DNA of 64,000 nt from JAADHI01 sp964451325 (GCA_964451325.1 CAYVHO010000014.1:1-64000), one strand, 5' to 3'; numbered from the stretch's first letter, positions 48,718 through 59,149 are shown. Notes: generated by a model from the sequence alone, not told the origin. Numbers and translations: made by a program.

Positions 48718-51700
48718 ATGGAATCTAATGTGCGGAATGATTTAAATTTGAAGTGTGAGCTCGGACAAGTAAAGATCAATGCCTCAATTGCAGAGAAAAT
48801 AACCTTCGCGACCCAGCAGAATGACGTTCCTGTTATTGCTGACCTAAATATCATAAATACCACCGAAAGTTTACTTGAGAATCTTGAGTTATCTATTTTT
48901 TGTGAACCGCCGCTTATTAAACCAAAAATTTGGAAAATTGATCGCTTGGATCCTGATGGAGAGTCTCGGATTAAAAGCCGATCTATTTCTTTGTCTGGCG
49001 GGATGCTCTCACAACTGACGGAACGCATGAAGGCTCAGGTAACACTTGAGTTGAAACAAGGTGATAAAGTTTTAACCAGCGAGCAGTTCGATTTAACAGG
49101 CTTGGCAAAAAATGAATGGGGAGGTGCGTCCCATATGCCAGAACTTCTGTCGGCTTTTATCATGCCGAATGATCCAGCGGTTAGTAAAATCCTTAAAGAA
49201 GCAGGAGAAACGCTAAGGTCGGCAGGGTTTAGGCCAGCATTAGATGGTTATCAATCTAAATCAAGGAAACGTGTTTGGCAGGTCGTATCTTCTGTGTGGT
49301 CTTCCATCTCTGCGATGAGAATGGTTTATGCCGAGCCACCTTCGAGTTTTGAAAAAGAAGGTCAAAAGGTTAGAACCCCAAGCGAAATGATGGAAAATGG
49401 CTTGGCGACGTGTCTTGATACCACATTGTTATTTGCGTCTGCACTTGAACAAGCAGGCTTATATCCAATTGTTGCATTTACCAAAGGTCATGCCTTTTGT
49501 GGCGTATGGTTGCAACCACAACATCTACCATCTTTGACGATAGATGATCCAACAGATTTAAGAAAATATATTGCTTTAAAAGAATTGGTTTTGTTTGAAA
49601 CCACGTTCGTTACCAATGAACCACCGGTGTCTTTTTCCAAGGCTATAGCGGAGGCAAATAGACAGATTTCAGAGGAACATGAAGCTGAGTTTGTGTATGC
49701 CATAGACGTTAAGAGAGCGCGAGGGTACGGAATATCCCCGCTGGCTTCAATCATAGAAAAAGTTGCACGAAATGTGGATGGTGCAGAGACGAGTATTCAG
49801 GTGAATTTGGGTATAGAAGAGGCACCAGAACTACCTTCTTTCGACTTGGGGATTGATGACTCTCCGCAACCTGATACTCCAGAAACAAGGCTAGATCACT
49901 GGAAAAGGAAACTTCTCGATCTTACCAAGAGGAACAGGCTTTTGAATCTTAAGCCATCTAAAACGGCAATTAAACTACATTGCTCAAATCCGGCTATTTT
50001 AGAGGATAAGTTGGCGGCTGGTAAAAAGATAGTTGTTATTCCAATGGAAAAACTATCCGGTGAGAAAGGTGAGCGTGATAACGACCTGTTCGTTGAAAGA
50101 ACAGGTAAGGATTTTAAAAAGAGTTTTATTGAGTCTGCCTTAGAACGTAATGAAATAGTATCAGACCTTGAGCAAAAAGACCTTGATGCGGGGATGGTGC
50201 AATTGTACAGAAAAGCCCGTACGGACATCCAGGAAGGCGGTGCTAACACGCTATACCTCGCGCTTGGTATATTGAAATGGAAGCAATCAGAGCATGAGGA
50301 GCGCGTATACAGGGCACCCCTTATTCTTTTACCTGTAAAACTTGAGCGAAAAAGTGCGGCCTCAAGGGTAAAAATCGTACTCCATGACGATGAGCCAGTA
50401 TTCAACATGACCCTGCTTGAGATGTTACGGCAGGATTTTGAGTTAAATATTCCGCAGTTAGAAGAGGAATTACCGAAAGACCACTCAGGTATTGATATTC
50501 CTTTGATTTGGGGATGGGTAAGGAAAGCTGTAAGGGATGTGCCGGGCTTTGAGGTTGTAGAGGAAATTGTTTTAAGTACGTTTTCCTTTGCTAAATATCT
50601 TATGTGGAAGGATTTAGCTGATAGAACCGATATACTTAAACAAAACCCATTCGTTCAGCATCTTATAGATCACCCGCGTGACGCCTATGATAACTCGGCA
50701 TCTTTTCTACAACCAGATGAAATAGATGAAAAAATACAGCCTTCTGAATTGTTTATGCCGTTACAGGCAGACAGTTCTCAGATCGTAGCTGTTCATGCCT
50801 CATCTCAGAGTGGGGATTTTGTTTTGGAGGGGCCGCCGGGAACCGGAAAATCACAAACAATTTCCAATATTATTGCTCATAATCTAGCGATAGGCCGCAG
50901 AGTTCTCTTCGTTTCTGAAAAAATGGCAGCGCTTGAAGTTGTTTACAAACGATTATGTGATCAAGGATTGGGTGATTTCTGTTTAGAACTTCATTCCAGC
51001 AAAGCCAATAAAAAAGAAGTTTTAAATCAGCTTGGAAACTCTTGGCACAAGAGATCGAAGCATACTCAATCCGAATGGCATGAGCAGGCTGAAAACCTAT
51101 CTAAAATCAAAAAAGATTTAAATGGTTTGGTTAAGGCGTTGCATAGTTCTGGGCCAACAGGCGTAAGCCCTCGCCAAGCGATAGGCCGTGCTGCAAAGTG
51201 GAGTGATTTACATCGTTTCCGTTTGGACTGGCCAAATGAAATCAGTTCTGACTATGCGACAGATAAGGATGGACTAAAAAAGTTAGAAGATATTGCAAGG
51301 CGTCTTGGTCAAACATTCGGTGAGTTAGACAACAAAGATCGTGAAGTCTTTGCAGAGATACGGCGATCAGAATGGTCGAATGCTTGGCAGGGAAATATTA
51401 TCGCAAAAGCAAAGAGTTTAGTAACGGTCATTAATTCTCTTATTGAGGCCTTGTCCCAATTTTCTCAGAAATCTGGTTTGCCAGAAATGCAGATAAAAAC
51501 CATATCTAAAGTTCATGGAATGGCTTTGCTTGCCGAACAAATCCCAAATGCGGCAAAACACGATTTATCTTATGCAATGGATACTAATTACGCAGACGTT
51601 TTCGAGTGTCTGGGAAAGAGCATCCAATTGTATGAGTCCTATCACTCAGATAAGGAAATGCTCTCGTGCGAATACAATGACGATAGAATTCTTGATGCAC

Positions 51701-54600
51701 CAATTGACCAACTACTTGCCACATACGAAGTCATAAAATCTCAGCCATGGGGAATTGAGCATATTAAGCATTGGCTTTTTGTAAGAGAAGTAAGGAAGTC
51801 TTTTGGGTTGTTTGTAAACCCAAGCCTTGAAAAAGACCTTGTTGTCCTAAAAAGACTTCAAGAATGTAGGTTAAAGATGCAACAAATTTCATCTGAACTG
51901 CCGCCCAATACACCTTGGAAAGATTTACAAACAAATATTGAAAAAGCAGATGAAAGTCTTAACACGGCGCAAGCCATTAGAAAAGCCATGGCACAAATCA
52001 TAGAAAACGTAGATGATTTGAGTGAATTACGTCAGAAAGTCCAAAAGATATTTATTGAAGGCCGGGAACTGCTTCAAGATGGTCTGCCTATTTCATCTTC
52101 TGGAGTAAGTTTGCAAGATAAAATGGCCTCTTTTGAAAAATTATATAGCGAGTTTGTTACAGAAATTGATGGCATTAGCGATAACAATCAAAACATTGAA
52201 GAATTAGGCAAGAAAGCCAGCGCAATGATTGATATACAGCCCCATATTAACGCTTGGTGCAGATGGCAGGCTGTTTGTCGAGAGGCTGAGGCCAGCGGAC
52301 TTAAGGGTTTACTCCATGCACTTGAAAATGAAGTTGTAGAACCTCCTAATTCTCTAAATGCATTTAAAACAGCATATTGTGTGTGGCTTGCACCAATCCT
52401 TCAAGACCAACGGCCAGAATTAAGAACTTTTTCTGCATTGGAACATGAAGGTAAAATTCAAGAATTCCGAAAACTTGATCAAAGAATGTCTGAGCTGTCC
52501 GTTGACTATATCCGAGCAAAACTAAGTGGTGATATTCCTGATCCTCAAGATAAAAATCGCCCTGCCGGTTACGGAATATTGCAAAGAGAGTTGCAAAAAA
52601 AAATGCGTCATAAGCCTGTACGCCAGCTAGTTCACGAGATGGGAGATGCTTTAACATCCTTAACACCATGTCTTTTAATGAGTCCTCTTTCAGTCGCTCA
52701 ATTTTTGGAAGCAGATAGCAGCTTATTCGATTTGGTCGTCTTTGATGAAGCGTCTCAAATTACAGTTTGGGATGCTATAGGTGCCATTGCACGGGCTAAG
52801 AACGCTATTGTTGTTGGTGATCCAAAGCAAATGCCTCCATCAAATTTCTTTGATCGAGCAGCCTCTGATGATCAGGAGGAAGATAGTAATTTTGACGACC
52901 TTGAAAGTATTTTGGATGAGGCATTGGCCGCTAGTGTCAAACTTCACAGACTTACCGGACATTATCGAAGCAGACATGAGAGTCTGATTGCCTTTTCTAA
53001 CCACCGTTACTACAAAGGTGATTTGGTTACCTATCCATCTGCTGAAACAAAGCAGAGTGCAGTTTCACTTGTAAGATGTGATGGTTTGTATCAAAGAGGT
53101 CGAGGCCGAACAAATCCTGATGAAGCCAAGACTATAGTTAAGGAGGTTGTTGAACGCCTGAACGATGAGGAATTGAGTCAATACAGCATCGGTGTCGTCA
53201 CCTTAAATTCCGAACAACAAAGATTGATTGATGATCTTTTGGATCATGAACGCAGAAAAAGCCCGGATTTAGAGAGGTTTTTTAATGATGATGTAGAAGA
53301 ACCAGTTTTTGTGAAAAATCTAGAGACGGTTCAGGGTGACCAAAGAGATGTCATCTTATTGAGTGTTGGCTATGGGCCCGACACCCCCGGTGCATCAACT
53401 ATGTCTATGAATTTTGGCCCTCTTAACCGCAAGGGCGGTGAAAGACGGCTTAATGTTGCGATTACCCGTGCAACCTCGGAAGTGTTGATTTTCGCAAGTT
53501 TTGACCCGTCTATGATCGATTTAACGAGAACATCAGCAAATGCCGTGCGTGATCTTAAGCATTATCTTGAGTTTGCAGATAGAGGGCCTGCCGCATTAGG
53601 AGAAGCTGTTCTAAGCGTTGGGGGTATGGATACATACGATTCAGACCTTGAAGAAGCGATTGCAGATGCCATACGCAAAAAGGGATGGACGGTTCACACA
53701 CAAATCGGAGTGTCAAAATTCCGTATTGATTTGGGAATTGTGCATCCAAACCATCCCGGTAAGTATCTCGCTGGTATTGAGTGTGATGGTGCAACCTACC
53801 ATAGCTCTCCTTCGGCCAGAGATAGAGATCGTGTACGCCATGCAATATTAGAAAACCTCGGTTGGAGCCTTGTGCGCATATGGTCAACTGACTACTGGAA
53901 TGATTCGAAGAAAGCAATTGAGCAAGTCGATGAGCGTTTAAATCAATTATTGGAGCAGGATAGACAAAAAGAAACTGAGCAGGAACAAAAGCTGAAGCGA
54001 CAAGCTGATGAAGTAGTTATTGCTGATAAATCAGAGGACTTAGGTAATGACAATGTTGTACCGTTTATTAAAGAGGAGTCGACGCTAACGAAAAATAAAG
54101 ATATTCTGTCTGAGAAAGTGAAAAAAAATCTTTCTCCAGATTCTTTTTATGACGATGAATATCTTCCTGTTATAGAAGAAATTAGCAAGAGCTTCATAGA
54201 CCAGACGGGGCCTATTACGTTTAAATATTTGAGCACCAAGGTTGCCCGTATCCACGGTTTTCAGAGAACAGGCTCTCAAATTAAAAAGCAGGTATGGGCT
54301 GCTATTCATAGAAAGCGAAGTCATAATAAGACGCCAGATCAACAAACGGTTTTCTGGCCGGAAGGCGTAAAGATCAAGGAAGTATATGACTTTAACGGTA
54401 TAAAGAACGATGGTAAAAGAGTTTGGTCAGATGTCCCATACCCTGAAAAACTGGGTTTGGCCGTATCTGTAATCAGTAAAAACTCTTCTAATCCAGTTGA
54501 AAAAATGGCTTCTATTATCGGTCTGGGGCGGTTGAGACAGGCAACAAAAAAAGAGTTTGAAATGCTTTTGAAAAAAGCAGAAAAAATACATAAGAGCTAA
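48718..54600 (+). CDS. DUF4011 / SF1 helicase / Vsr-like nuclease / DUF3320 protein, probable defence
   Basis: A 1960-residue protein in one open frame with GAGGGG upstream of the ATG. Domains in order: a transglutaminase-like segment at about 225-275 (LATCLDTTLLFASALEQAGL); DUF4011 from about 390 (DHWKRKLLDLTKRNRLLNL); the SF1 helicase N-part with Walker A GPPGTGKSQT at about 704; and Walker B VVFDEASQ with GDPKQMPPS at about 1340. Next come motifs ETVQGDQRD and RRLNVAITRAT, then a Vsr/MTES_1575-like PD-(D/E)XK nuclease at about 1640-1740 (FRIDLGIV, GIECDGATYHS). The C-terminus is DUF3320-like, about 1810-1930. The same architecture was reported as the DUF4011-helicase-Vsr defence type. It stands alone, on AT-richer DNA than its neighbours, beside IS remnants. 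An antiviral role is inference. Confidence 0.85.
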   Translation: MESNVRNDLNLKCELGQVKINASIAEKITFATQQNDVPVIADLNIINTTESLLENLELSIFCEPPLIKPKIWKIDRLDPDGESRIKSRSISLSGGMLSQLTERMKAQVTLELKQGDKVLTSEQFDLTGLAKNEWGGASHMPELLSAFIMPNDPAVSKILKEAGETLRSAGFRPALDGYQSKSRKRVWQVVSSVWSSISAMRMVYAEPPSSFEKEGQKVRTPSEMMENGLATCLDTTLLFASALEQAGLYPIVAFTKGHAFCGVWLQPQHLPSLTIDDPTDLRKYIALKELVLFETTFVTNEPPVSFSKAIAEANRQISEEHEAEFVYAIDVKRARGYGISPLASIIEKVARNVDGAETSIQVNLGIEEAPELPSFDLGIDDSPQPDTPETRLDHWKRKLLDLTKRNRLLNLKPSKTAIKLHCSNPAILEDKLAAGKKIVVIPMEKLSGEKGERDNDLFVERTGKDFKKSFIESALERNEIVSDLEQKDLDAGMVQLYRKARTDIQEGGANTLYLALGILKWKQSEHEERVYRAPLILLPVKLERKSAASRVKIVLHDDEPVFNMTLLEMLRQDFELNIPQLEEELPKDHSGIDIPLIWGWVRKAVRDVPGFEVVEEIVLSTFSFAKYLMWKDLADRTDILKQNPFVQHLIDHPRDAYDNSASFLQPDEIDEKIQPSELFMPLQADSSQIVAVHASSQSGDFVLEGPPGTGKSQTISNIIAHNLAIGRRVLFVSEKMAALEVVYKRLCDQGLGDFCLELHSSKANKKEVLNQLGNSWHKRSKHTQSEWHEQAENLSKIKKDLNGLVKALHSSGPTGVSPRQAIGRAAKWSDLHRFRLDWPNEISSDYATDKDGLKKLEDIARRLGQTFGELDNKDREVFAEIRRSEWSNAWQGNIIAKAKSLVTVINSLIEALSQFSQKSGLPEMQIKTISKVHGMALLAEQIPNAAKHDLSYAMDTNYADVFECLGKSIQLYESYHSDKEMLSCEYNDDRILDAPIDQLLATYEVIKSQPWGIEHIKHWLFVREVRKSFGLFVNPSLEKDLVVLKRLQECRLKMQQISSELPPNTPWKDLQTNIEKADESLNTAQAIRKAMAQIIENVDDLSELRQKVQKIFIEGRELLQDGLPISSSGVSLQDKMASFEKLYSEFVTEIDGISDNNQNIEELGKKASAMIDIQPHINAWCRWQAVCREAEASGLKGLLHALENEVVEPPNSLNAFKTAYCVWLAPILQDQRPELRTFSALEHEGKIQEFRKLDQRMSELSVDYIRAKLSGDIPDPQDKNRPAGYGILQRELQKKMRHKPVRQLVHEMGDALTSLTPCLLMSPLSVAQFLEADSSLFDLVVFDEASQITVWDAIGAIARAKNAIVVGDPKQMPPSNFFDRAASDDQEEDSNFDDLESILDEALAASVKLHRLTGHYRSRHESLIAFSNHRYYKGDLVTYPSAETKQSAVSLVRCDGLYQRGRGRTNPDEAKTIVKEVVERLNDEELSQYSIGVVTLNSEQQRLIDDLLDHERRKSPDLERFFNDDVEEPVFVKNLETVQGDQRDVILLSVGYGPDTPGASTMSMNFGPLNRKGGERRLNVAITRATSEVLIFASFDPSMIDLTRTSANAVRDLKHYLEFADRGPAALGEAVLSVGGMDTYDSDLEEAIADAIRKKGWTVHTQIGVSKFRIDLGIVHPNHPGKYLAGIECDGATYHSSPSARDRDRVRHAILENLGWSLVRIWSTDYWNDSKKAIEQVDERLNQLLEQDRQKETEQEQKLKRQADEVVIADKSEDLGNDNVVPFIKEESTLTKNKDILSEKVKKNLSPDSFYDDEYLPVIEEISKSFIDQTGPITFKYLSTKVARIHGFQRTGSQIKKQVWAAIHRKRSHNKTPDQQTVFWPEGVKIKEVYDFNGIKNDGKRVWSDVPYPEKLGLAVSVISKNSSNPVEKMASIIGLGRLRQATKKEFEMLLKKAEKIHKS

Positions 54601-54719
54601 ACTTAAAAATAGGTTCACAAGCATTAGGCGATGAACGATTAGTTAGTGCGGCTCGTAGGTGTATCACTTGGAGGAAAATTAAAGAAAAGGCATATGGAAT
54701 ATTTAAGAAAAAGCCCTCG

Positions 54720-54995
54720 ATGTCAGCAGAGACCATAGATAAACAGGTTGTGCCAGAACATCTTGAATACATAAAATCCTTCGTAGGTGTCGTGGGTGTT
54801 GATATTCGCCCGATTTTAGCAAATACCCTTACTCTTGAAGAATTTGAACAAAATATGCTGGAAAAATCTGAAGCTGGAGAGCAGAGACTATTGAAGTATA
54901 TATCTCATGTTGAAGCAGGAACCATGCCCCTTAGTATGGACATATACATAAACAGGAACAAGCTGCCACAAATTATTACGTTATTAGGTGGATAG
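54720..54995 (+). CDS. Small hypothetical protein after the helicase
   Basis: A possible 91-residue product (EHLEYIKSFVGVVGVDIRPI, then LANTLTLEEFEQNMLEKSEA) with no recognised family. The frame is open far upstream of the ATG, and the upstream part (GDERLVSAARRCITWRKIKE) also looks protein-like but offers no ATG, GTG or TTG start. It may thus be the tail of a broken gene rather than a complete one. No clear ribosome site precedes ATG 54720. Confidence 0.35.
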   Translation: MSAETIDKQVVPEHLEYIKSFVGVVGVDIRPILANTLTLEEFEQNMLEKSEAGEQRLLKYISHVEAGTMPLSMDIYINRNKLPQIITLLGG

Positions 54996-55056
54996 CTACT
55001 GGAGGATAATGCAAGAAACTCTGAAGAATTTTGAAGCTCCGGCTTTAGTCGGTGGG

Positions 55057-55293
55057 CTATTCCTCAAATCCTCCAATCGTCTTAAGCCGTTCTTCTTCAA
55101 TTTTTTTCAACTTTCCTTCCAGAGCTTTGGCCTTGTTCAGAGAATTGATTTGAGGTTGAATGCTTGCATCAAAGGTTTTTTGAATGATATTTGGTGCTTT
55201 TTTTTCCTTCATATTTATGGTACTGCCTTCGCTCGAACAAGCGACTGAAGCGGTAATACAGGCCAAAATCAGAAAATATTTTGCATTGATCAT
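55057..55293 (-). CDS. Small lipoprotein of unknown function
   Basis: A 78-residue protein with a lipoprotein signal (YFLILACITASVAC, Cys19) and a short charged mature part with helical character (LNKAKALEGKLKKIEEERLK). A good AAGGAG ribosome site lies eight bases before ATG 55293. No family is recognised. It follows copA on the same strand after 84 bases and may be read with it. Confidence 0.65.
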   Translation of the reverse strand: MINAKYFLILACITASVACSSEGSTINMKEKKAPNIIQKTFDASIQPQINSLNKAKALEGKLKKIEEERLKTIGGFEE

Positions 55294-55377
55294 AAATGTT
55301 CTCCTTCGCTGTAAATGGGTCTTGAATACTTCTTCAAGTTTACTGCGAAAATATGATTGTGTCTTTTTTAGGAGAAC

Positions 55378-57828
55378 TTACTCATTCTGATCGGCCTTAA
55401 AAGACCGAAGCCGCAAGGCATTTGTCACAACACTGACGGAAGAAAGTCCCATCGCGGCTGCCCCTAAAATCGGGGAGAGGCGAATGCCCCACAGCGGATA
55501 GAGTGCACCTGCAGCGACAGGAATTAGGATAATATTGTAGATAAACGCAAAAAAGAGGTTTTCTTTGATGTTTCTGATGGTTGCGCGTGAAAGCCGAATG
55601 GCCCTCGGGATGCCTGTGAGCTGGCCGCTCACGAGAGTCATGTCGGCGGCGGCCAAGGCCACATCGGTTCCTGTGCCGATGGCCATGCCGACATCGGCGC
55701 GGGCCAGGGCAGGCGCGTCATTGATACCGTCGCCGATCATGGCGACCCGGTGCCCCTCTTCTTGTAATCGCGCAATCTGATCTGCCTTTTCATCGGGCAG
55801 CACTTCGGCGATGACTTGATCAATACCGACGGATTGGGCGATGGCTTCTGCTGTTTTTTTTTGATCGCCCGTGAGTAGTAACACTTTGAGTCCGATTTTA
55901 TGCAGGGATGCGACGACTGCTTTTGCCTCTTCTTTGACGGTATCGGCTACAGCAATGATACCTAAGGCCGTTCCCGCTACGGCCACAAACATGGGTGTTT
56001 TTCCTGATGCTGCCAGTGTTTCCGAGTCTTTTTCAAGTGCGGTGGTCGAAATACCTTCGGCCTGAAACCAGCGTGCGGTCCCCAATAACACGGTTTTTCC
56101 TTCAATTTTTGCACGGATGCCTTTGCCGGGCATGGCTTCAAAGTCTGTCGCGTCGGACAAAGAAATGGTTTCTTTTTTTGCTTCATTAACGATGGCTTCG
56201 GCGAGCGGATGTTCGGAGCTTTTCTCGGCGCTGGCCGCAAAAAAGAGCAGCTTTTTTGTATCGCCCGAAGGCGCAATGAGGTCGGTGACGACGGGTTTTC
56301 CGTGTGTGAGTGTGCCAGTTTTATCGAAGACGACGGCGGTAATTTGATGGGCCTTTTGCAGGGCTTCACCGCTTCGGATCAAGATGCCTGTCTCCGCACC
56401 GCGACTAATGCCGACCATGATGGAAGTCGGTGTGGCCAAACCCAAAGCACAGGGGCAGGCGACAATCAGCACTGCGACGGCGGTAAAGAGCGCATGTGTG
56501 AGTACGGGCTCGGGGCCGATGAAATACCAAATTAAAAACGAAACCGAAGCAATGGCGATGACCACAGGTACAAAGACGGAGGCGATTTGATCCGCCAATT
56601 TGGCAATCGGGGGTTTGCTGCCCTGGGCCTCTTCAACCATGCGGATGATTTGGGAGAGGGCCATCTCCGCGCCCACTTGTTTTGCGACAAAGACAAAACG
56701 GCCCGTTTGATTCATCGTCCCACCGACCACGCGATCTCCGATGCCTTTTTCAGCCGGTAGGCTTTCCCCCGTAATCATGGATTCATTGACGGCCGAATAG
56801 CCTTCAATGATTTCTCCATCGACCGGAATTTTTTCTCCGGGTTTGACGACGACACGATCTCCCACGATGACATCGCCCAAGGGCACGTCGCGTTCTTCGC
56901 CATCTTCCTGAAGAATGCGTGCAGACTTGGCTTGAACGCCCATCAATTTCCGGATGGCATCCGAGGTCTTTCTTTTTGCACGATGTTCCAGTAGTCGCCC
57001 CAGCAAAATGAGTGCGATGATTGCGGCGGAGGTATCAAAATAAACGGCCGTATTGATATCGCCGGATTCCAGTGCTAAGGGAAAAAAAGTCGCGACAATG
57101 CTGTAAAAATAGGCAGCGGAGGTGCCCACGGCGATGAGGGTATTCATGTCGCTTGTGCGGTGACGGGCGGCACCCAAAGCCCCGCGATAAAATGGCCAGC
57201 CTGCCCAAAATTGCACGGGGGTCGCGAGCAAAAATTGTATGATTCGTCCTAGGTTTTCAGTGAGTCCGAAACGGGGGCCTAAATGCATGACGGCAAAAAT
57301 CGCAAGGGTGAGCGATGTGGCCACGGACACTTTCTTTTTTAGAGCGGCTTCTGTTGTGGCTTCTCGGTCTTTTTCTGTTTCTTTTATATCTGTTTCGTCT
57401 GTCTCGATAATGTCGTAACCTGCTGATCGCACGGTGTTTTTGAGTCTTATGGTATCGGTGAGGGTTTCAATATAGGAGATCGTCGCTTTTTCTGTTGCGA
57501 GATTAACACTCGCTTCAAGCACTCCGGGCGCTTTTTTGATGGCCCTTTCTATCCGTCTCACACAGGCGGCACAGCTGATTCCACCGATTTGCAATGTACT
57601 TTCTTGCTGATGCACCGTATATCCCATTTCATGAACAGAGGCGACTAAGTCAGGCAGGGATGCTCTTTCATTGAATTGAATCGTGGCTTTTTTTGTGGCT
57701 AGATTCACGGTGGCGTGGATGACGCCCGCTGTTGCCTTGAGCCCCTTTTCCACTCGTCGGACACAAGAGGCACAGGTCATGCCGGAGACGGGGAGATCAA
57801 TGCGTTTTTCTTGTTGCTGTTCAGGCAT
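55378..57828 (-). CDS. copA: CopA-type copper-transporting P1B ATPase
   Basis: An 816-residue cation pump. Two N-terminal heavy-metal domains carry GMTCASC (Cys19, Cys22) and GISCAAC (about 86-89). The transmembrane CPC motif lies in CPCALGLATPTS (about residue 458), the phosphorylation site is DKTGTLTHGKP (Asp about 502), the HP motif SSEHPLAEAI, and the hinge GDGINDAPALA. The CPC with two GMxCxxC domains indicates Cu(I) export. The gene order places it directly behind a glycosyltransferase gene, stop and start sharing one base at 57828. Confidence 0.95.
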   Translation of the reverse strand: MPEQQQEKRIDLPVSGMTCASCVRRVEKGLKATAGVIHATVNLATKKATIQFNERASLPDLVASVHEMGYTVHQQESTLQIGGISCAACVRRIERAIKKAPGVLEASVNLATEKATISYIETLTDTIRLKNTVRSAGYDIIETDETDIKETEKDREATTEAALKKKVSVATSLTLAIFAVMHLGPRFGLTENLGRIIQFLLATPVQFWAGWPFYRGALGAARHRTSDMNTLIAVGTSAAYFYSIVATFFPLALESGDINTAVYFDTSAAIIALILLGRLLEHRAKRKTSDAIRKLMGVQAKSARILQEDGEERDVPLGDVIVGDRVVVKPGEKIPVDGEIIEGYSAVNESMITGESLPAEKGIGDRVVGGTMNQTGRFVFVAKQVGAEMALSQIIRMVEEAQGSKPPIAKLADQIASVFVPVVIAIASVSFLIWYFIGPEPVLTHALFTAVAVLIVACPCALGLATPTSIMVGISRGAETGILIRSGEALQKAHQITAVVFDKTGTLTHGKPVVTDLIAPSGDTKKLLFFAASAEKSSEHPLAEAIVNEAKKETISLSDATDFEAMPGKGIRAKIEGKTVLLGTARWFQAEGISTTALEKDSETLAASGKTPMFVAVAGTALGIIAVADTVKEEAKAVVASLHKIGLKVLLLTGDQKKTAEAIAQSVGIDQVIAEVLPDEKADQIARLQEEGHRVAMIGDGINDAPALARADVGMAIGTGTDVALAAADMTLVSGQLTGIPRAIRLSRATIRNIKENLFFAFIYNIILIPVAAGALYPLWGIRLSPILGAAAMGLSSVSVVTNALRLRSFKADQNE

Positions 57829-58559
57829 TATTCTTTACTCTGCTGGACTGATTTCTTCGAATAATACCATGTGGCAAGTCGTTGGGGGGAGATACCACAA
57901 AAATAGAAAAGTAGAATCAGCATGTTTTTGAAACTATTCAAAAAATAGCCCTGTCGTTGCCAACGTCGCGCGGAGGTCGTGACCGCCTCTTTGAGTAAAA
58001 GCATTCGCCCTGTTTTATTTAATTTCTGGACGAATGCAACATCTTCCATCAGTGGAAGTACCGGATACCCACCCAGTTCTTCAAAAATGATCCGGCGCAC
58101 AAAAATGGCTTGATCCCCGTAGGGCAATGCCCAATAAAAAGAGCGCAGATTTGCAAGCCACGTCACCCAAAGCATAAAAGGATGTCTGGAATCAATCTGA
58201 AGCCGGAAAGCGCCGCCAAGTATGTTTTTATTTTTCATCGTCTGCAAGACCCGTGCGATGCCATCGGGCGGAAGCTGTGTGTCGGCGTGTAAAAAGAGTA
58301 GGATATCACCTGTGGCTTCTTTTGCCCCTGTATTCATTTGCGTGGCTCTGCCTGCTGGGGCATTTATGGCAATACGACGTGTGTCTTTGTTTGAGGTTTT
58401 TGCCCAGGCCTGAAGTAGGGCGCCGCTGCCATCACTGCTTCCGCCATCAACAATAATGATTTCGTCGATGGGCTGTTGATGAAGCGCGTCGAGAAATCGT
58501 GGGAGATTTCTCGCTTCGTTTCTGAGCGGAATAACAACTGAGATTTTTTTGTCTTTCAC
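57828..58559 (-). CDS. Family 2 glycosyltransferase, TIGR04283 type
   Basis: A 243-residue GT-A enzyme. It reads SVVIPLRNEARNLPRFLDAL, EIIIVDGGSSDGSG, AGRATQMNTGAKEATGDILL and FLHADTQLPPDGI, then GDQAIFVRRIIFEELGGYP and LMEDVAFVQKLNKTGR. These segments match the TIGR04283 family, often found with selenium- or radical-SAM-associated genes. The acceptor is unknown. One or two C-terminal hydrophobic helices suggest membrane association. It is divergent from the RDD gene across about 100 bases. Confidence 0.88.
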   Translation of the reverse strand: MKDKKISVVIPLRNEARNLPRFLDALHQQPIDEIIIVDGGSSDGSGALLQAWAKTSNKDTRRIAINAPAGRATQMNTGAKEATGDILLFLHADTQLPPDGIARVLQTMKNKNILGGAFRLQIDSRHPFMLWVTWLANLRSFYWALPYGDQAIFVRRIIFEELGGYPVLPLMEDVAFVQKLNKTGRMLLLKEAVTTSARRWQRQGYFLNSFKNMLILLFYFCGISPQRLATWYYSKKSVQQSKE

Positions 58560-58660
58560 TGTATCTGTTACTTCAAGTCATTCTGTTTATTTTATTGAAA
58601 GAAAAGGAAAAACCTGATTATAATGTTTCCTGTTTTTGTCTGTAAAGGGATCTGCCCATC

Positions 58661-59149
58661 TTGGGTGTGGATGCCATAAGAAAGGTTTCTGTGTTGACCG
58701 TTCCGGGAGACGAAATCGAGGTCCCCTCGGTTTCGCCCAAAGCCAATATTCTGAATCGGTTTATTGCAAAATTCTTGGATTTGCTGATTGTTTCTGCGAT
58801 TGTGCAGATTCCGCTTAATGTGAGTTTTTTAGCCGCACTGTCTTATATTTTGATTGCGGATGGTTTCGCCGGGGGCCGGAGTCTTGGAAAACAGATGATT
58901 GGTCTCCAGACCATGGTGCCGGAAACAGGACGCGAGATTACCTTCAAAGAGTCCATCATTCGCAATATGCCCTTGGGGCTTGCTTATCTCTTGTTTCAAA
59001 TTCCTTATATTGGATGGTTCTTGGGGATATCTCTGGCCGGGTTTGAATCTTTGTTGCTAATTGGCAATGCAAAAGGCTGTCGCGCGGGGGATGAACTCGC
59101 CAAAACGCAAGTGCTCGATTATACTATTTTAGAGACCGATAAAAAATGA
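58661..59149 (+). CDS. RDD family membrane protein
   Basis: A 162-residue protein with an N-terminal cytoplasmic segment and an RDD domain: NRFIAKFLDLLIVSAIVQIP carries the R-D pair, and GGRSLGKQMIGLQTMVP is the family signature. Two to three membrane helices are expected. RDD proteins are poorly understood; some move ions or compatible solutes. It starts at TTG 58661 with AAGGGA upstream and is followed by mreB after 31 bases, so it may share the cell-shape operon. Confidence 0.85.
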   Translation: MGVDAIRKVSVLTVPGDEIEVPSVSPKANILNRFIAKFLDLLIVSAIVQIPLNVSFLAALSYILIADGFAGGRSLGKQMIGLQTMVPETGREITFKESIIRNMPLGLAYLLFQIPYIGWFLGISLAGFESLLLIGNAKGCRAGDELAKTQVLDYTILETDKK

